Source of the DNA: an uncultured Roseicyclus sp.
GTDB taxonomy: Bacteria; Pseudomonadota; Alphaproteobacteria; Rhodobacterales; Rhodobacteraceae
Assembly: GCA_947491935.1 (NCBI GenBank)
Contig: CANLLF010000003.1
Coordinates: 310,001-374,000, forward strand
Direction: 5' to 3'
DNA: 64,000 nucleotides
Below are positions 17,884-27,054 of this stretch, piece by piece; positions within the stretch are counted from its first letter, which is position 1, and each line of letters opens with the position of its first letter. Position numbers and translations under genes: made by a program. The notes under the pieces were generated by a model. The model searched no databases. It was not told the DNA's origin and saw only the letters and a program-made list of their open reading frames with translations.

Positions 17884-18636
17884 TCAGGCAAAGGGCTGCG
17901 CATGGCGGCGAAACGCCCCGGGGGTCATCCCGCGGGAGGCGCGGAAGGCGGCGTTCAACGTTTCAGGGTGACCGTAGCCCACCTGCTGCGCAATCTCGGT
18001 CAGCGTAAGGCCGGTGGTCGCCAATAGCGTTTCGGTCTGCGCCAGCCTAAGGGCCCGCAGATGTGCGCCCGCCGGTGCCCCATGGACGTTGCGGTGAAGC
18101 GTGCGCAGCGCGCTTTCCCGCAGGTCGATCAACGCCGCCACGTCCACAAGGCCACGGATGGTCCCGAGGTTTTGGGCCGCAAGCTCCCAAGCCCGCGCAA
18201 GCCGGATCGCATCACGATCCATGGGCGGTGGGGCGTGCTCCGGCGCGAATCCATCAAGGATGGCCTGTAGAAGCCGGATGCGACGGTCGGTTGCGGCAGG
18301 CTGATCAGCGGCCAGACGCAGGGCCATCCGAACAAGCGCCGAAAGATCCAGTCGGTCCTCCGGGGCGGCGCGGAGATATCCCGGCGGGGCCGGTTCTCCG
18401 GTTCTGAAATGGCAGACGGATGCCGTTGCTGCCGCACCGATGGCTTGGCCCGAAAAGGGCGTGTCCGGGCGGATCAGCACGCCGTCTGGCGCCGTCAGCG
18501 TGACGTGATCCGTATCCGCGAACACGATCTGCGCCTGCCCCTGATGAATCCACAGCAGATCGTGAAAGGGCCAAGTCACCGGTCCGATGGGCAGGCGCCG
18601 GTCAAACCGACCATAAGCGTGGCGCAGCAACTCCAT
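17884..18636 (-). CDS. AraC-family transcriptional regulator
   Basis: 250 residues. An N-terminal cupin-like effector domain (TWPFHDLLWIHQGQAQIVFAD region) is followed by a C-terminal AraC DNA-binding domain with two helix-turn-helices. The second is recognisable as LTEIAQQVGYGHPETLNAAFRASRGMTPGAFRR. It is divergent from the PhyH-type dioxygenase and ends 4 bases from the aminotransferase stop. It probably regulates the 18778-20476 unit; that is inferred from position. Confidence 0.87.
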   Translation of the reverse strand: MELLRHAYGRFDRRLPIGPVTWPFHDLLWIHQGQAQIVFADTDHVTLTAPDGVLIRPDTPFSGQAIGAAATASVCHFRTGEPAPPGYLRAAPEDRLDLSALVRMALRLAADQPAATDRRIRLLQAILDGFAPEHAPPPMDRDAIRLARAWELAAQNLGTIRGLVDVAALIDLRESALRTLHRNVHGAPAGAHLRALRLAQTETLLATTGLTLTEIAQQVGYGHPETLNAAFRASRGMTPGAFRRHAQPFA

Positions 18637-18777
18637 CTGATGCCATTACTCCTATCTAGTTCGTCGATGGTAGTTATATTCTGTTGGTATTCCTAGGTTG
18701 CCGTCGTTCCTCTCTGGCGCAGACGCGTCGTGAGCTGTGCTCTAATTCTTGAAGCTCAGACCCGAAAGGACGCTGCC

Positions 18778-19551
18778 ATGACACCTCCCGCCCCTGATCT
18801 GGCGCAGCTTTCCCACAGCTTCAGCGACGACGGCTATGTCGCGCTCATGCCGCTGTTCGATCGCGACAAGATGGTCGAGATCAATGCCGAGCTTGACCGC
18901 TATATCCGCGATGTCATGCCGGGCATGCCCACGGAGGAGGTTTACCTCGAGGATCGTGCTAACCGCTCCACCCTGAAGCAGATGCAGAAGCTTTCGGTCT
19001 ATGATGAGTATTTCCGCACCTTGATGGAGGACAGCGTGATCCGCGACATCGCCAGCGCGGTGATGGGTGAGGCGGCAGTGCCGCAGAACCTGCAATACTT
19101 CAACAAGCCCGCCGGGATCGGGCAACCGACGCCGCCGCATCAGGACGGGTATTACTTCCACCTTTCGCCCTGCAAGGCGGTGACGGGCTGGCTCGCGCTG
19201 GAGCCTGTGGACGCGGAAAACGGTTGCATTCATTATGTGCGCGGTTCGCACAAGGCGGATGGGTTTCGGCCCCACGGACGCTCGAATGTGCTGGGGTTTT
19301 CCCAAGGCCTGACCGATTTTGGCACTGCCGAGGACAAGGCCCGAACGGTCTCGTTTCCCGGCACGGAGGGGACGTTTCTCATGCATGACGCGCGCACCAT
19401 CCATTGGGCTGGGGCGAACCGGTCGCCCACCCGGACCCGGCGCGCGCTTGGCTTCGTCTATTTCGGCGAGAGCGCAAAGATCGATCACGCGTCAAAAGCG
19501 GCCTACAAGGCCAAGCTTGAAGCTGATCTGCGTGCGCAGGAAAAGATCTAG
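18778..19551 (+). CDS. Phytanoyl-CoA dioxygenase (PhyH)-family Fe(II)/2-oxoglutarate oxygenase
   Basis: 257 residues from the ATG with AAAGGA seven bases upstream; an in-frame GTG 48 bases earlier lacks support. The iron ligands are HQD (H121, D123) in TPPHQDGYYFHL and a distal His in RTIHWAGANRS (H209). The 2OG-binding Arg lies in SPTRTRRALGF. PhyH-like enzymes hydroxylate or oxidatively demethylate small acids and modified amino acids. Only one base separates it from the following lyase gene, so they form an operon under the divergent AraC regulator. Confidence 0.86.
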   Translation: MTPPAPDLAQLSHSFSDDGYVALMPLFDRDKMVEINAELDRYIRDVMPGMPTEEVYLEDRANRSTLKQMQKLSVYDEYFRTLMEDSVIRDIASAVMGEAAVPQNLQYFNKPAGIGQPTPPHQDGYYFHLSPCKAVTGWLALEPVDAENGCIHYVRGSHKADGFRPHGRSNVLGFSQGLTDFGTAEDKARTVSFPGTEGTFLMHDARTIHWAGANRSPTRTRRALGFVYFGESAKIDHASKAAYKAKLEADLRAQEKI

Positions 19552-19552
19552 C

Positions 19553-20476
19553 GTGTCGGATTTTCGACCTAAGGGCATTTGGGGCGCGGTTCTGCTGCCG
19601 CTTTCGGACACTGGTAATATCGACTTCGCGGCGCTGGCGGAATTGGTCGATGTGCTCTGCGAAAGTGGTGTGGCCGGCATCTATACGAACGGGACGGCGG
19701 GCGAGTTTTTCAACCAGACCGAGGCCGAGTTTGACAAGATCACCGCGATCGTTCTGGATCGGGCCGGAAAAGCCGGGGTGCCGGTCCAGATCGGCGTCAG
19801 CAATTCCAACCCGCGTGTGGCACGGCACAGGCTGGAGCGGCTTGTCGGCAGCGGCGCTGTGGCCGCGCAAGTCACCTTGCCCGATTGGTGGCCGCCATCG
19901 ACCAAAGAGCAGGCCCGGTTTCTGGCAGGCATGGCGGCGGCGGGGCAGGGATTGCCCCTGATCCTCTACAACCCGCCGACGGCGAAGGTCCGTCTAAGCG
20001 TTCCACAGATAGCTGCTTTGCGCGCGGATGCGCCGGACCTCGTGGGCGTCAAGGTGGCTGGCGGAGATGCCGATTGGTATGCGCAACGCCGCGATCTCTT
20101 GGGCGATATGTCGGTCTTTGTGGCCGGGCATACCGTGGCCTTCGGGCGACCCCTTGGGGCGGATGGCGCCTATTCCAACGTGGCGTGTCTTTCGCCCCCG
20201 GGTGCCGTCCGCCAATGGAAGCAGATCGAGACGGATCCTGAGGCTGCGCGTGACTTGGAGGATCGGTTCCGCCGCTTTCTGCATGAGACGATGATCCCGC
20301 TGGCCCGCGATCACGGCTTGTCGGATGCGGCATTGGACAAGGCGATGGCAGCCGCAGGGGGATGGTTGCCGATCAGGCCTGCGCTTCTGTGGCCCTATTC
20401 CGGGGCCAGTGGCGCGATGGTGGCGGCGATCAGGGCAAGTGCCAATAATCTCGTGCCTGAATTGCTTCGAGCTTAA
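19553..20476 (+). CDS. DapA-superfamily (dihydrodipicolinate synthase-like) aldolase/lyase
   Basis: 307 residues from a GTG one base after the dioxygenase stop. Motifs are NGTAGEF (in place of GSTGE), the Tyr in LILYNPPT and the Schiff-base lysine in GVKVAGG (K167). It is distinct from the first DapA-like lyase at 14552. Cytoplasmic class I aldolase chemistry on a 2-keto acid is expected. The stop overlaps the convergent SDR stop by four bases. Confidence 0.84.
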   Translation: MSDFRPKGIWGAVLLPLSDTGNIDFAALAELVDVLCESGVAGIYTNGTAGEFFNQTEAEFDKITAIVLDRAGKAGVPVQIGVSNSNPRVARHRLERLVGSGAVAAQVTLPDWWPPSTKEQARFLAGMAAAGQGLPLILYNPPTAKVRLSVPQIAALRADAPDLVGVKVAGGDADWYAQRRDLLGDMSVFVAGHTVAFGRPLGADGAYSNVACLSPPGAVRQWKQIETDPEAARDLEDRFRRFLHETMIPLARDHGLSDAALDKAMAAAGGWLPIRPALLWPYSGASGAMVAAIRASANNLVPELLRA

Positions 20477-21279
20477 TAGATCATGAACCCGCCGTCGGCC
20501 CGCACGACCTCACCCGTGACGAAACTGGCGGCAGGGCTCGCGAGAAAGGCAATGATGTCAGCCATTTCATCTGCGGCGCCCGCCCGGCCGAGGGGGGTGG
20601 TGCGGGTAAAGGCCGATTTTTCGGTCACGCCGCTGTCCCAGCCGGATTTCAGCGCATCGGTTGTGTCTGTCCGGATGTCGCCTGGGGCGATCGCGTTGAC
20701 CCGGATCCCGTCTTTCGCCCATTCAAGCGCCAGGCTTCGGGTCAATGCATCGACCCCGGCTTTGGACGCGCAATAGGCGGCGGCTTGGAATTGTGCCGCG
20801 CTGCCTCCGACGGATGACACGTTGACGATCGCACCACCGGTTCTGCGCAACAGCGGATAAGCCAGTTGCGCCATGGCGAACCCCGCGGTCAGGTTGACGG
20901 CAAGGATATGCTCAAAGTGGTCGAGCGGCTGCGTCGCAGCGGGCGCCATGGCGGCTTGCCCGATTATGGCGGCGTTGTTCACCAGCACGTCCAACCGGCC
21001 GAATTCCTTTGAGATTGTTTCAAACAAGGCGGCCCGTGCCGCCGCGTCCGTCACGTCCATGGTGACGGCCAACGCCGTACCACCGGAGCGGTTGATGCGG
21101 TCGGCGACCTGGTCCAGCGGATCGGCTTCGATTCCACAAAGCACGATGATGGCACCGTCCTTGGCAAATCGCGCACATGCGGCAGCCCCGATGCCGGTCC
21201 CGCCGCCGGTGATCAGAACGACCCGGGCGTCGGTTTCGGACCCAAGGGCCTCAGCAAGGGATGGCGTCGTCTCAGTCAT
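20473..21279 (-). CDS. SDR-family oxidoreductase
   Basis: 268 residues beginning MTETTPSLAEALG. Cofactor motif TGGGTGIG, NNAAI at the NNAG position, catalytic serine in VNVSSVGGS and YCASK are all present. The same reading frame stays open upstream through the PLP gene, but those residues do not resemble an SDR, so the ATG at the start of the conserved domain is right. It overlaps the upstream PLP gene by 8 bases. Likely dehydrogenase for a hydroxy intermediate. Confidence 0.86.
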   Translation of the reverse strand: MTETTPSLAEALGSETDARVVLITGGGTGIGAAACARFAKDGAIIVLCGIEADPLDQVADRINRSGGTALAVTMDVTDAAARAALFETISKEFGRLDVLVNNAAIIGQAAMAPAATQPLDHFEHILAVNLTAGFAMAQLAYPLLRRTGGAIVNVSSVGGSAAQFQAAAYCASKAGVDALTRSLALEWAKDGIRVNAIAPGDIRTDTTDALKSGWDSGVTEKSAFTRTTPLGRAGAADEMADIIAFLASPAASFVTGEVVRADGGFMIY

Positions 21280-22363
21280 GTTCAAACGTTCCGATAATGT
21301 CTTCGCGCCCAATCCGCACAGCATCCCCGCCAATGTCGTGCAGCGTGCCGGGGTCTTTGAAGCCGTGTCCAGTGAGGATGCAGACCACGGGGCCATCGCC
21401 CGAAATCTCACCGCCTTGCGCGGCGGCAAGCGCTCCGGCGACGCTGACCGCCCCTGCAGGTTCCACCAAAATACCCTCTTCGCGGGCCAGCCGGCGCTGA
21501 ACCCTCCGTATCTCGTCTTCATCGATGACAAAGCCCTGACCGCCGGTCGCGCGGGTGTGTCGGATGACATCATGACCATCGAGGATGAACCCGACTCCCA
21601 GCCCGCTAATCGAGGTCGATGTGCTGACGGGTTGAGCCTGAGTCTCGCCACGTCGCAGAGGCGTGGCGACGGTATCGTTGCCGGACGGCTGCACTGCGTG
21701 GATACGGGGCGGCGCGGCGTCGGCATCGAGAGCGGCAACATCCTCATATCCGCGCGAAATTGCGACGTGCAAACCGCCACCGCCGACGGGCACAAAGATA
21801 TCCGTAGCCGCTGGCGCATCCTCATGAAGCTCATAGGCAATGGTCTTGATGCCCTCCATCGCTTCGGGGCACACGGCATAGGCAGTGATGAATAGTTCCA
21901 GGCTTCTGCGCGCCGCTTCTTGTTCCAGCAGATCCGAGATCGCGGAGCTTTCTTCGGGATCAATGGTGAAGCGGTTGACGCGGTAGACCTGCGCGCCATA
22001 AGCCAGCATCTGGTCGAGTTTCCCCTCGGGCGCATTTTCCGAGACATAGAGCGCACAATCCAAGCCCGCCGCCGCTGCGTAAGCCGCAAGTGCCGCTCCG
22101 GTATTGCCGGAGGATGTTGCGATGCACCGGGTGGCGCCCGCCGCCCGTGCGCGCCCAACCGCGAAACTGGCAAACCGATCCTTGTAGGACCCGGTCGGGT
22201 TCAGGTGTTCCATCTTGAACATCAGGTTCGAGATGTCGGCCTTGGGGCCGATGGACCGGCTGCGCACAAGCGGCGTGGACCCCTGGCCGAGATCAACGGG
22301 CCCGGCCCCGGCGATCTTCGGCAGAAAGCCTGCATAGCGCCGGCTAAGGCCGTCACCTGACAT
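21272..22363 (-). CDS. Fold-type II PLP enzyme, threonine synthase/threonine dehydratase-like
   Basis: 363 residues. LGQGSTPLVRS and the PLP lysine motif NPTGSYKDR (K61) are followed by SSGNTGAALAAYAA (phosphate-contacting/asparagine loop) and the glycine-rich VPVGGGGLH. The family removes water or phosphate from beta/gamma-substituted amino acids, or makes threonine. In this context a catabolic lyase for a hydroxy- or substituted amino acid is more likely than a biosynthetic enzyme. Divergent from the SMP-30 gene across 198 bases. Confidence 0.82.
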   Translation of the reverse strand: MSGDGLSRRYAGFLPKIAGAGPVDLGQGSTPLVRSRSIGPKADISNLMFKMEHLNPTGSYKDRFASFAVGRARAAGATRCIATSSGNTGAALAAYAAAAGLDCALYVSENAPEGKLDQMLAYGAQVYRVNRFTIDPEESSAISDLLEQEAARRSLELFITAYAVCPEAMEGIKTIAYELHEDAPAATDIFVPVGGGGLHVAISRGYEDVAALDADAAPPRIHAVQPSGNDTVATPLRRGETQAQPVSTSTSISGLGVGFILDGHDVIRHTRATGGQGFVIDEDEIRRVQRRLAREEGILVEPAGAVSVAGALAAAQGGEISGDGPVVCILTGHGFKDPGTLHDIGGDAVRIGREDIIGTFEHD

Positions 22364-22561
22364 CTTGAATCCCGTTCTGCGTAGGCTCGAAGGCTAGGGT
22401 TGCGGCGGCGGAAAAGCAAGTTTCGCATTGGCGATGGCGGTGTGTTTGAACCCTGCCGGTTTGACAGATGAAACCGGGTGACGGACACTGACTAACAGAC
22501 ATTCGTTGCGGGACGTAGGGGTGCTACCCTACGCTCGGAAAAGGGGAAGGCGGCGGGCCCT

Positions 22562-23416
22562 ATGAACGGAGCACAGGTAGAACAGGTCGGAGAGGTGCGC
22601 GCGGGGTTGGGGGAGGGCCCGGTTTGGGACGCGCCGCGGAACCGGTTGATCTGGATAGATATACGGTTGCACCGCCTGTACACCACGGATGTGGTATCCG
22701 GCGAGACGACGCAGCGCGATCTGCCCGGTGCCCCGGGTTGCGCGGCCCTGACGGATGCAGGCGAACTGCTTTTGGCGATTGGCCAGCATCTGGTGATCAT
22801 GGCCAAGCAGGGCGATCTTCGCACCATTGCATCCCTTCCCGAACGGAGTGTCGGGCGGTTCAACGATGGCAAGCCCGATGCGGCGGGCCGGTTCTGGGTC
22901 GGCACGGCGACGGCAGAGGGCCATTGGAACGCTGGCCTTTGGCGGTATGAGACAGGCCGGGAATTTGCCGAAATGGCGCCGGGCGTGTCGATGTCCAACG
23001 GCCTCGGGTGGAGCCCGGACGGGTCACGTATGTACTACGTGGATTCGATGACTCACCGCCTCGACATATTTGATTATGATGCAGAAACGGGATCACTGGC
23101 CGGTCGTAGGCCGTGGGCATCGCTGCCGGAGGCGTACTTGCCAGACGGCCTTTGTGTGGATGCGCAGGGCTGCGTCTGGCTCGCCGTTTGGGGGCAATCG
23201 ACAGTGATTTGCTTCGCGCCGGACGGGGCAGAACTTGGCCGGATTGCGGTACCGACGCCGCTGGTCACCAGTTGCGCGTTTGGCGGGGCGGATCTCGGAA
23301 CGCTCTTTATCACAACGGCCTGTGACGATGAGAGCGATCCCCGTGCCGGTCGGTTGTTTGCCGTCGATATCGGTGCAAAGGGCCTGCCGCCCAACCGGGT
23401 CAGATTGCGACCGTGA
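22562..23416 (+). CDS. SMP-30/gluconolactonase/LRE-family protein
   Basis: 284 residues, six-bladed beta-propeller type. The metal-binding Glu is in GLGEGPVWD, with later ligands in NDGKPDAAGRFWVGT, MSNGLGWSPDG and LPDGLCVDAQG. The enzymes hydrolyse sugar-acid lactones with a divalent metal, in keeping with the sugar dehydrogenases upstream. No signal peptide is visible. Single gene between divergent and convergent neighbours. Confidence 0.88.
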   Translation: MNGAQVEQVGEVRAGLGEGPVWDAPRNRLIWIDIRLHRLYTTDVVSGETTQRDLPGAPGCAALTDAGELLLAIGQHLVIMAKQGDLRTIASLPERSVGRFNDGKPDAAGRFWVGTATAEGHWNAGLWRYETGREFAEMAPGVSMSNGLGWSPDGSRMYYVDSMTHRLDIFDYDAETGSLAGRRPWASLPEAYLPDGLCVDAQGCVWLAVWGQSTVICFAPDGAELGRIAVPTPLVTSCAFGGADLGTLFITTACDDESDPRAGRLFAVDIGAKGLPPNRVRLRP

Positions 23417-23429
23417 GGGCCGCGCATGC

Positions 23430-24377
23430 TCACGGCCCCTCATCGGCTGGCACGGCACTTGCCATCAGCAGATCGCCTTTTGAAACCCATCTGCTGCGCC
23501 GAAGAAACATGGCGATCCCGTCCGCCCGCGCGGTGACGGTGCGCAATAGTTTCCCGTCGATATCGATGATGTCAAAGCAAGCCTGTCCGGTGCTGATCTT
23601 TTCCAGAAGATGAATGCGGCTGGTGCAAAGGCCAGACACTGGCGCAAGGATCGCTGCATCCAGATCGCCGTTGCCGGTCACACGGAGTGGGGCGATTGCG
23701 TCCTGCTCGGGGGCTGTGTCAATCATCCCAAGCTGCGCCATGACACGTCGAATGCCGGAGGCGTAGGCCGCGAGAACCTGCGCAGATGGGAAGATTCCGC
23801 CGCCTGCCTCGGCATAGATCGCGGGGATGGCGTTGGCTTCCGCTTCAGACAAGGTGCGACCGTCGGCCAGTGGTGCGGGGTGTCGCCAGATAACCGGCGC
23901 CCCGAACGCGCGTGCCATGGCACGGTTTGCCTCTCGCGTTTCAGGGGCGTCGCCGTAGCCCGCAAAGACGGGGCAATCGATCGGACCGCCGCCGCTGTGA
24001 AGATCAATAAGCGCGTCAGCGGGGCGGATGACGTGTCGCGCGATAAGGTCGGCTAGAATTTCGGTAGGGGACCCAGTCGGATCACCCGGAAAACACCGCG
24101 CCAAATCGCGCCCATCTGACGGCGAGCGGCGTGTACTGGCCGCGAGCGCCTCGGAGTTTGCCGCAGGGCAGAGGATCAATTGCCCCCTGAGATCCGCCGG
24201 ATCGAGGTCAAGCATGAGCGCCGACAGGGTCAGTGGCCCCTCCAACTCGTCCCCATGCACCGCGCCGATAAGGGCCAAGGTCGGACCCGGCCGCGCGCCC
24301 GTCATCGTGAAGACACGCAAGGGATGGTCGGGCAGGGCGGTGGAATACGAGGTCTCGATCAGTCTCGGAGGGATCAT
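23430..24377 (-). CDS. Succinylglutamate desuccinylase/aspartoacylase-family (M14-like) zinc deacylase
   Basis: 315 residues. The zinc motif GAVHGDELEG gives H41 and E44, and the third ligand is in LIDLHSGGG (H127). A conserved Arg/Asn region (NSEALAASTRRSPSDGRDLARCFPGD) binds the substrate carboxylate. YAEAGGGIF carries the likely general base. The reaction is removal of an acyl group from an N-acyl amino acid. It faces the SMP-30 gene and may complete deacylation steps of the cluster. Confidence 0.83.
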   Translation of the reverse strand: MIPPRLIETSYSTALPDHPLRVFTMTGARPGPTLALIGAVHGDELEGPLTLSALMLDLDPADLRGQLILCPAANSEALAASTRRSPSDGRDLARCFPGDPTGSPTEILADLIARHVIRPADALIDLHSGGGPIDCPVFAGYGDAPETREANRAMARAFGAPVIWRHPAPLADGRTLSEAEANAIPAIYAEAGGGIFPSAQVLAAYASGIRRVMAQLGMIDTAPEQDAIAPLRVTGNGDLDAAILAPVSGLCTSRIHLLEKISTGQACFDIIDIDGKLLRTVTARADGIAMFLRRSRWVSKGDLLMASAVPADEGP

Positions 24378-24519
24378 GGCGGCTCTCTTGTGTCGGGCCA
24401 GTCGCCCGTGATGGTGCGTCGGAGGCGACCGGCATCTTACGGTGCCGCATCATTGTCTCGCAGCGGCGCCGTTGGAAAGCGCAGAGATGACAGGGCTTGG
24501 TGCGAAACCGGCGCGCCAC

Positions 24520-24642
24520 ATGCCACGCGTCGCCGTGGCGTCGCTGACGCAGGAGACCAATACGTTTTCGCCGATCTCCGCGACAGTTGATCTGTTTGAA
24601 ACCCGCTACGTCCATGGCTGCGAGGGGATGCCGACCAGCTAG
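24520..24642 (+). pseudogene. N-terminal remnant of an M81 (MlrC-like) metallopeptidase
   Basis: Forty codons starting MPRVAVASLTQETNTFSP match the start of M81 peptidases and parallel ISAEISHETNTFN of the intact gene at 35920. The frame then meets TAG and no later frame in the next 200 bases resumes the family. The metal-binding core is therefore missing. The 24643-24870 stretch shows no gene I recognise. Confidence 0.6.
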
Positions 24643-24874
24643 GGAACTGGGGGGCCGGCAGAGGCCGCGACCCGGACCGGGGCGCGGCAAACCTGACGGA
24701 CCAGCCGATCGTGAAAGAACTGCTCATCGCGATGGAACCCACGACAATCATGCTCTAACCTTTGACGCATACCCGGCCTTGGTCGTGAGACGCCATGCAA
24801 GCGCAGGGAAGAGATCGGATCAACCGCCTTGAAAAGAGATCCACGCAAAACCGAGACGTCTCAAAGGAAAGCCC

Positions 24875-25540
24875 ATGACGAACCGCCTCGATATTCTGGA
24901 AACCTGCAAGGCCGAGCTTTATTCTGCGGTGGTCTGCGATACGCTCGACGGCCTGGGCCTGCGCAACCAGGCCATGGCGCCAGGGCTAGCGCCACTGGCC
25001 GACGGCATGACGATTTTCGGATATGCTCGCGTCGGTCTTTATATGCCGATCTATCACGACGATGCGCAGGTGGATGTCTACGAGCACGAAATCGCCCTGG
25101 TGGACGATTTGGCGCCGGGGGATGTTCCCGTGATCTCGTGTAATGGCAACCTCGGCATCGCCCCCTGGGGGGAGTTGTTGTCGACCCGCGCCCAGGTGCT
25201 GCAAAGTGCGGGATGTATCACCGACGGCTGCGTCCGCGACGTCCGGATGATCTGCGATATGGGCTACCCGGTGTTCTGTGGCGGGCGCAATCCTGTGGAT
25301 ACCAAGTATCGGGGCAAGATGATGTGGTATGACGTGCCCTGCGTCATCGGCGGTGTGCTGGTCAATTCAGGCGATCTGGTCATCGCAGATCTTGATGGCA
25401 TCGTGTTCGTTCCCCGGGATCGTGTCGAGGAAGTGGTGACGGGCGCTCTCGACAAGGTTCGATCAGAGAATACCGTGCGCGACGAGCTTCGGGCCGGGCG
25501 CAGCCTTGCGGAGGTCTTTGAGAAACATGGGATTCTTTAG
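24875..25540 (+). CDS. RraA-family aldolase-like protein (4-hydroxy-4-methyl-2-oxoglutarate aldolase type)
   Basis: 221 residues. The conserved block GCITDGCVRDV followed by MGYPVFCGG and the metal/substrate region VNSGDLVIADLDGIVFVP is the RraA signature. Members are either RNase E regulators or metal-dependent pyruvate aldolases/decarboxylases. In this catabolic context the aldolase or oxaloacetate-decarboxylase activity is likelier. A SD-like AAAGGAAA lies seven bases upstream. It sits downstream of the broken M81 gene, which may once have been its partner. Confidence 0.83.
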   Translation: MTNRLDILETCKAELYSAVVCDTLDGLGLRNQAMAPGLAPLADGMTIFGYARVGLYMPIYHDDAQVDVYEHEIALVDDLAPGDVPVISCNGNLGIAPWGELLSTRAQVLQSAGCITDGCVRDVRMICDMGYPVFCGGRNPVDTKYRGKMMWYDVPCVIGGVLVNSGDLVIADLDGIVFVPRDRVEEVVTGALDKVRSENTVRDELRAGRSLAEVFEKHGIL

Positions 25541-25754
25541 GCGTTAGGCGCATGTGCTGTTAGAGGCACGTGGTTCATGGGAGCACCGTGGGCGTTGTGG
25601 AGAGTCGCGGATTGCCACGATTTGAGAGCCGCCAAATTCAGGGCGAGACGTCTCAACAGCATTATGCGACCGGCCCGGGCGTGGGGCTCAACATCGGGGG
25701 CGCGCGATGCTCGTGCATATGCCTGAGGTGCCAGGGCGCCGAGCTTACGCCGCA

Positions 25755-26360
25755 TTACCGTCCGAGGACGCACGATCCGCCGGAGAGCTGGAAGTTGCGA
25801 TCGCAGCGCCACCCGTTGCCTGTTCGATCGAGATGCGCATTTTGCGGCAAATTGATCTCCAGGCAGGCGTTGCCCTGAGCCTCATATCCGCGCTCGCAGC
25901 GCCATCCTGACCCTGTGGTGTCCACCGCCAGATAGGCGTGATCGGGCAAAACGATCACTATACATGCATCGCGCTCTCGTCGGTATCCGCGTTCGCAATG
26001 CCAGCCATTGGTGGACTCACTCAAGAAGGCGTTTTCGGGAACAGGGATCGGCTCACAAGATGTTCCTCCCGCCACTTGGTATCCACGCCGACAGGCCCAA
26101 CCGGTTCCATAGGACCGTTCTGTGGCGTAAGCGTTTTCGGGAACGTCGATTGCCAGGCATTCAACACCCTCTACTCGATATCCAACGTCACAATCCCATC
26201 CGCCGCCAAAACTGCGCGTCTCGGCATTTTGAGGCACTGGCCCGGTGCCGTCTTGCGCAAGAACCGGCAGCGCGAGGGCCATCACCAGTCCGGTGAGAAG
26301 CGCGCGCCTCGGCGCAAGGGACAGACATATCATTCGGCCAACGATCTTGATGGGTGCCAT
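25755..26360 (-). CDS. Secreted cysteine-repeat protein of unknown function
   Basis: 201 residues. A hydrophobic signal (RRALLTGLVMALALPVLAQ) precedes five tandem repeats of about 30-35 residues. Each repeat has the pattern (V/L)P-x-(N/H)-A, then GWxC, xxGY and a second Cys before a hydrophobic residue. The two cysteines per repeat suggest one disulfide per unit in the periplasm or outside the cell. I do not recognise a named family. The start could be an internal ATG at MICLSLAP or MALALP. It is not obviously in an operon. Confidence 0.62.
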   Translation of the reverse strand: MAPIKIVGRMICLSLAPRRALLTGLVMALALPVLAQDGTGPVPQNAETRSFGGGWDCDVGYRVEGVECLAIDVPENAYATERSYGTGWACRRGYQVAGGTSCEPIPVPENAFLSESTNGWHCERGYRRERDACIVIVLPDHAYLAVDTTGSGWRCERGYEAQGNACLEINLPQNAHLDRTGNGWRCDRNFQLSGGSCVLGR

Positions 26361-26551
26361 CGGTGCGTCCTTCTGGCCAACGGCCGATTGTTCATTTTTT
26401 ATTTGCTATGGAATAGGCTGATCCGACCTCGCGGAACGATATGTCGGCCCGCCCGGCCTCTCCTGTTCTGCCAAGCGGCAAGGGGCAAGACGACGCCGTT
26501 TTGAGTAAATTGGGGCAGTAAAGCCGCCAAAGATTCTGCCGTATACCTGTC

Positions 26552-26641
26552 TCAATCATCCATCACGCGACAGCACCCGCACCGCAATAGGATTGGAAAT
26601 CCGGCCAACAAGAGAAACAGCAGATTAATAGGGCTGGCCAA
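26552..26641 (-). CDS. Possible 29-residue hydrophobic peptide
   Basis: A TTG-initiated frame begins ASPINLLFLLLAGFPILL and ends with a Cys-rich tail (CGCC). It is one membrane span long and lies 19 bases downstream of the 44-residue gene on the same strand. There is no good SD, so this is a weak call based on its membrane-peptide look. Confidence 0.25.
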   Translation of the reverse strand: MASPINLLFLLLAGFPILLRCGCCRVMDD

Positions 26642-26660
26642 AAGCCTGTGATCGCTCGTT

Positions 26661-26795
26661 TTAATCCGTCGATGGGCTTTCGGACTTCGCCTTGGATGAA
26701 AGGCGTTCCTCTGCTGCAGCTTGTTCTTTTGGGTCTTTTGATTGGGAAGCCTGCTTCACGGCAGCCTCTTTCTTCGCCAAGTCGTTGAACGACAT
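26661..26795 (-). CDS. Small charged protein, 44 residues
   Basis: MSFNDLAKKEAAVKQ starts a Lys/Glu/Ala/Ser-rich frame with no hydrophobic core, probably helical or disordered. An AAAAGGA Shine-Dalgarno lies 8 bases before the ATG. Codon use resembles real genes (GCC/AAG/GAG-rich). It is divergent from the cold-shock gene across 260 bases that otherwise hold nothing I can support. Function unknown. Confidence 0.5.
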   Translation of the reverse strand: MSFNDLAKKEAAVKQASQSKDPKEQAAAEERLSSKAKSESPSTD

Positions 26796-27054
26796 TCTGG
26801 CATTCCTTTTCGGGCCGCCGGGGTATCCGGCAACGTGCGATCCCTACAGGACGGTCCCGTCAATAGCAAAGGAAAGCGTAGGCACTTCGGGGCCGATGCC
26901 CCTTGCAACTCGGCCGTTTGGTGGCCATGTAAGTCTGGCTACAGAATTCGATTTCGACCATCTGTTTTCCTTCATCGGCTCACAGCGCTCGATCTAGTTG
27001 TGACAAGCCGGGCTGCCGCACTCCGTGGGCAGCGATCAGATAAGGAATACTCAC

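Noticed and set aside
21280-22173. Upstream extension of the SDR frame through the PLP gene
   Set aside because: It overlaps a conserved fold-II PLP enzyme in another frame and has no SDR features; the SDR starts at 21279.
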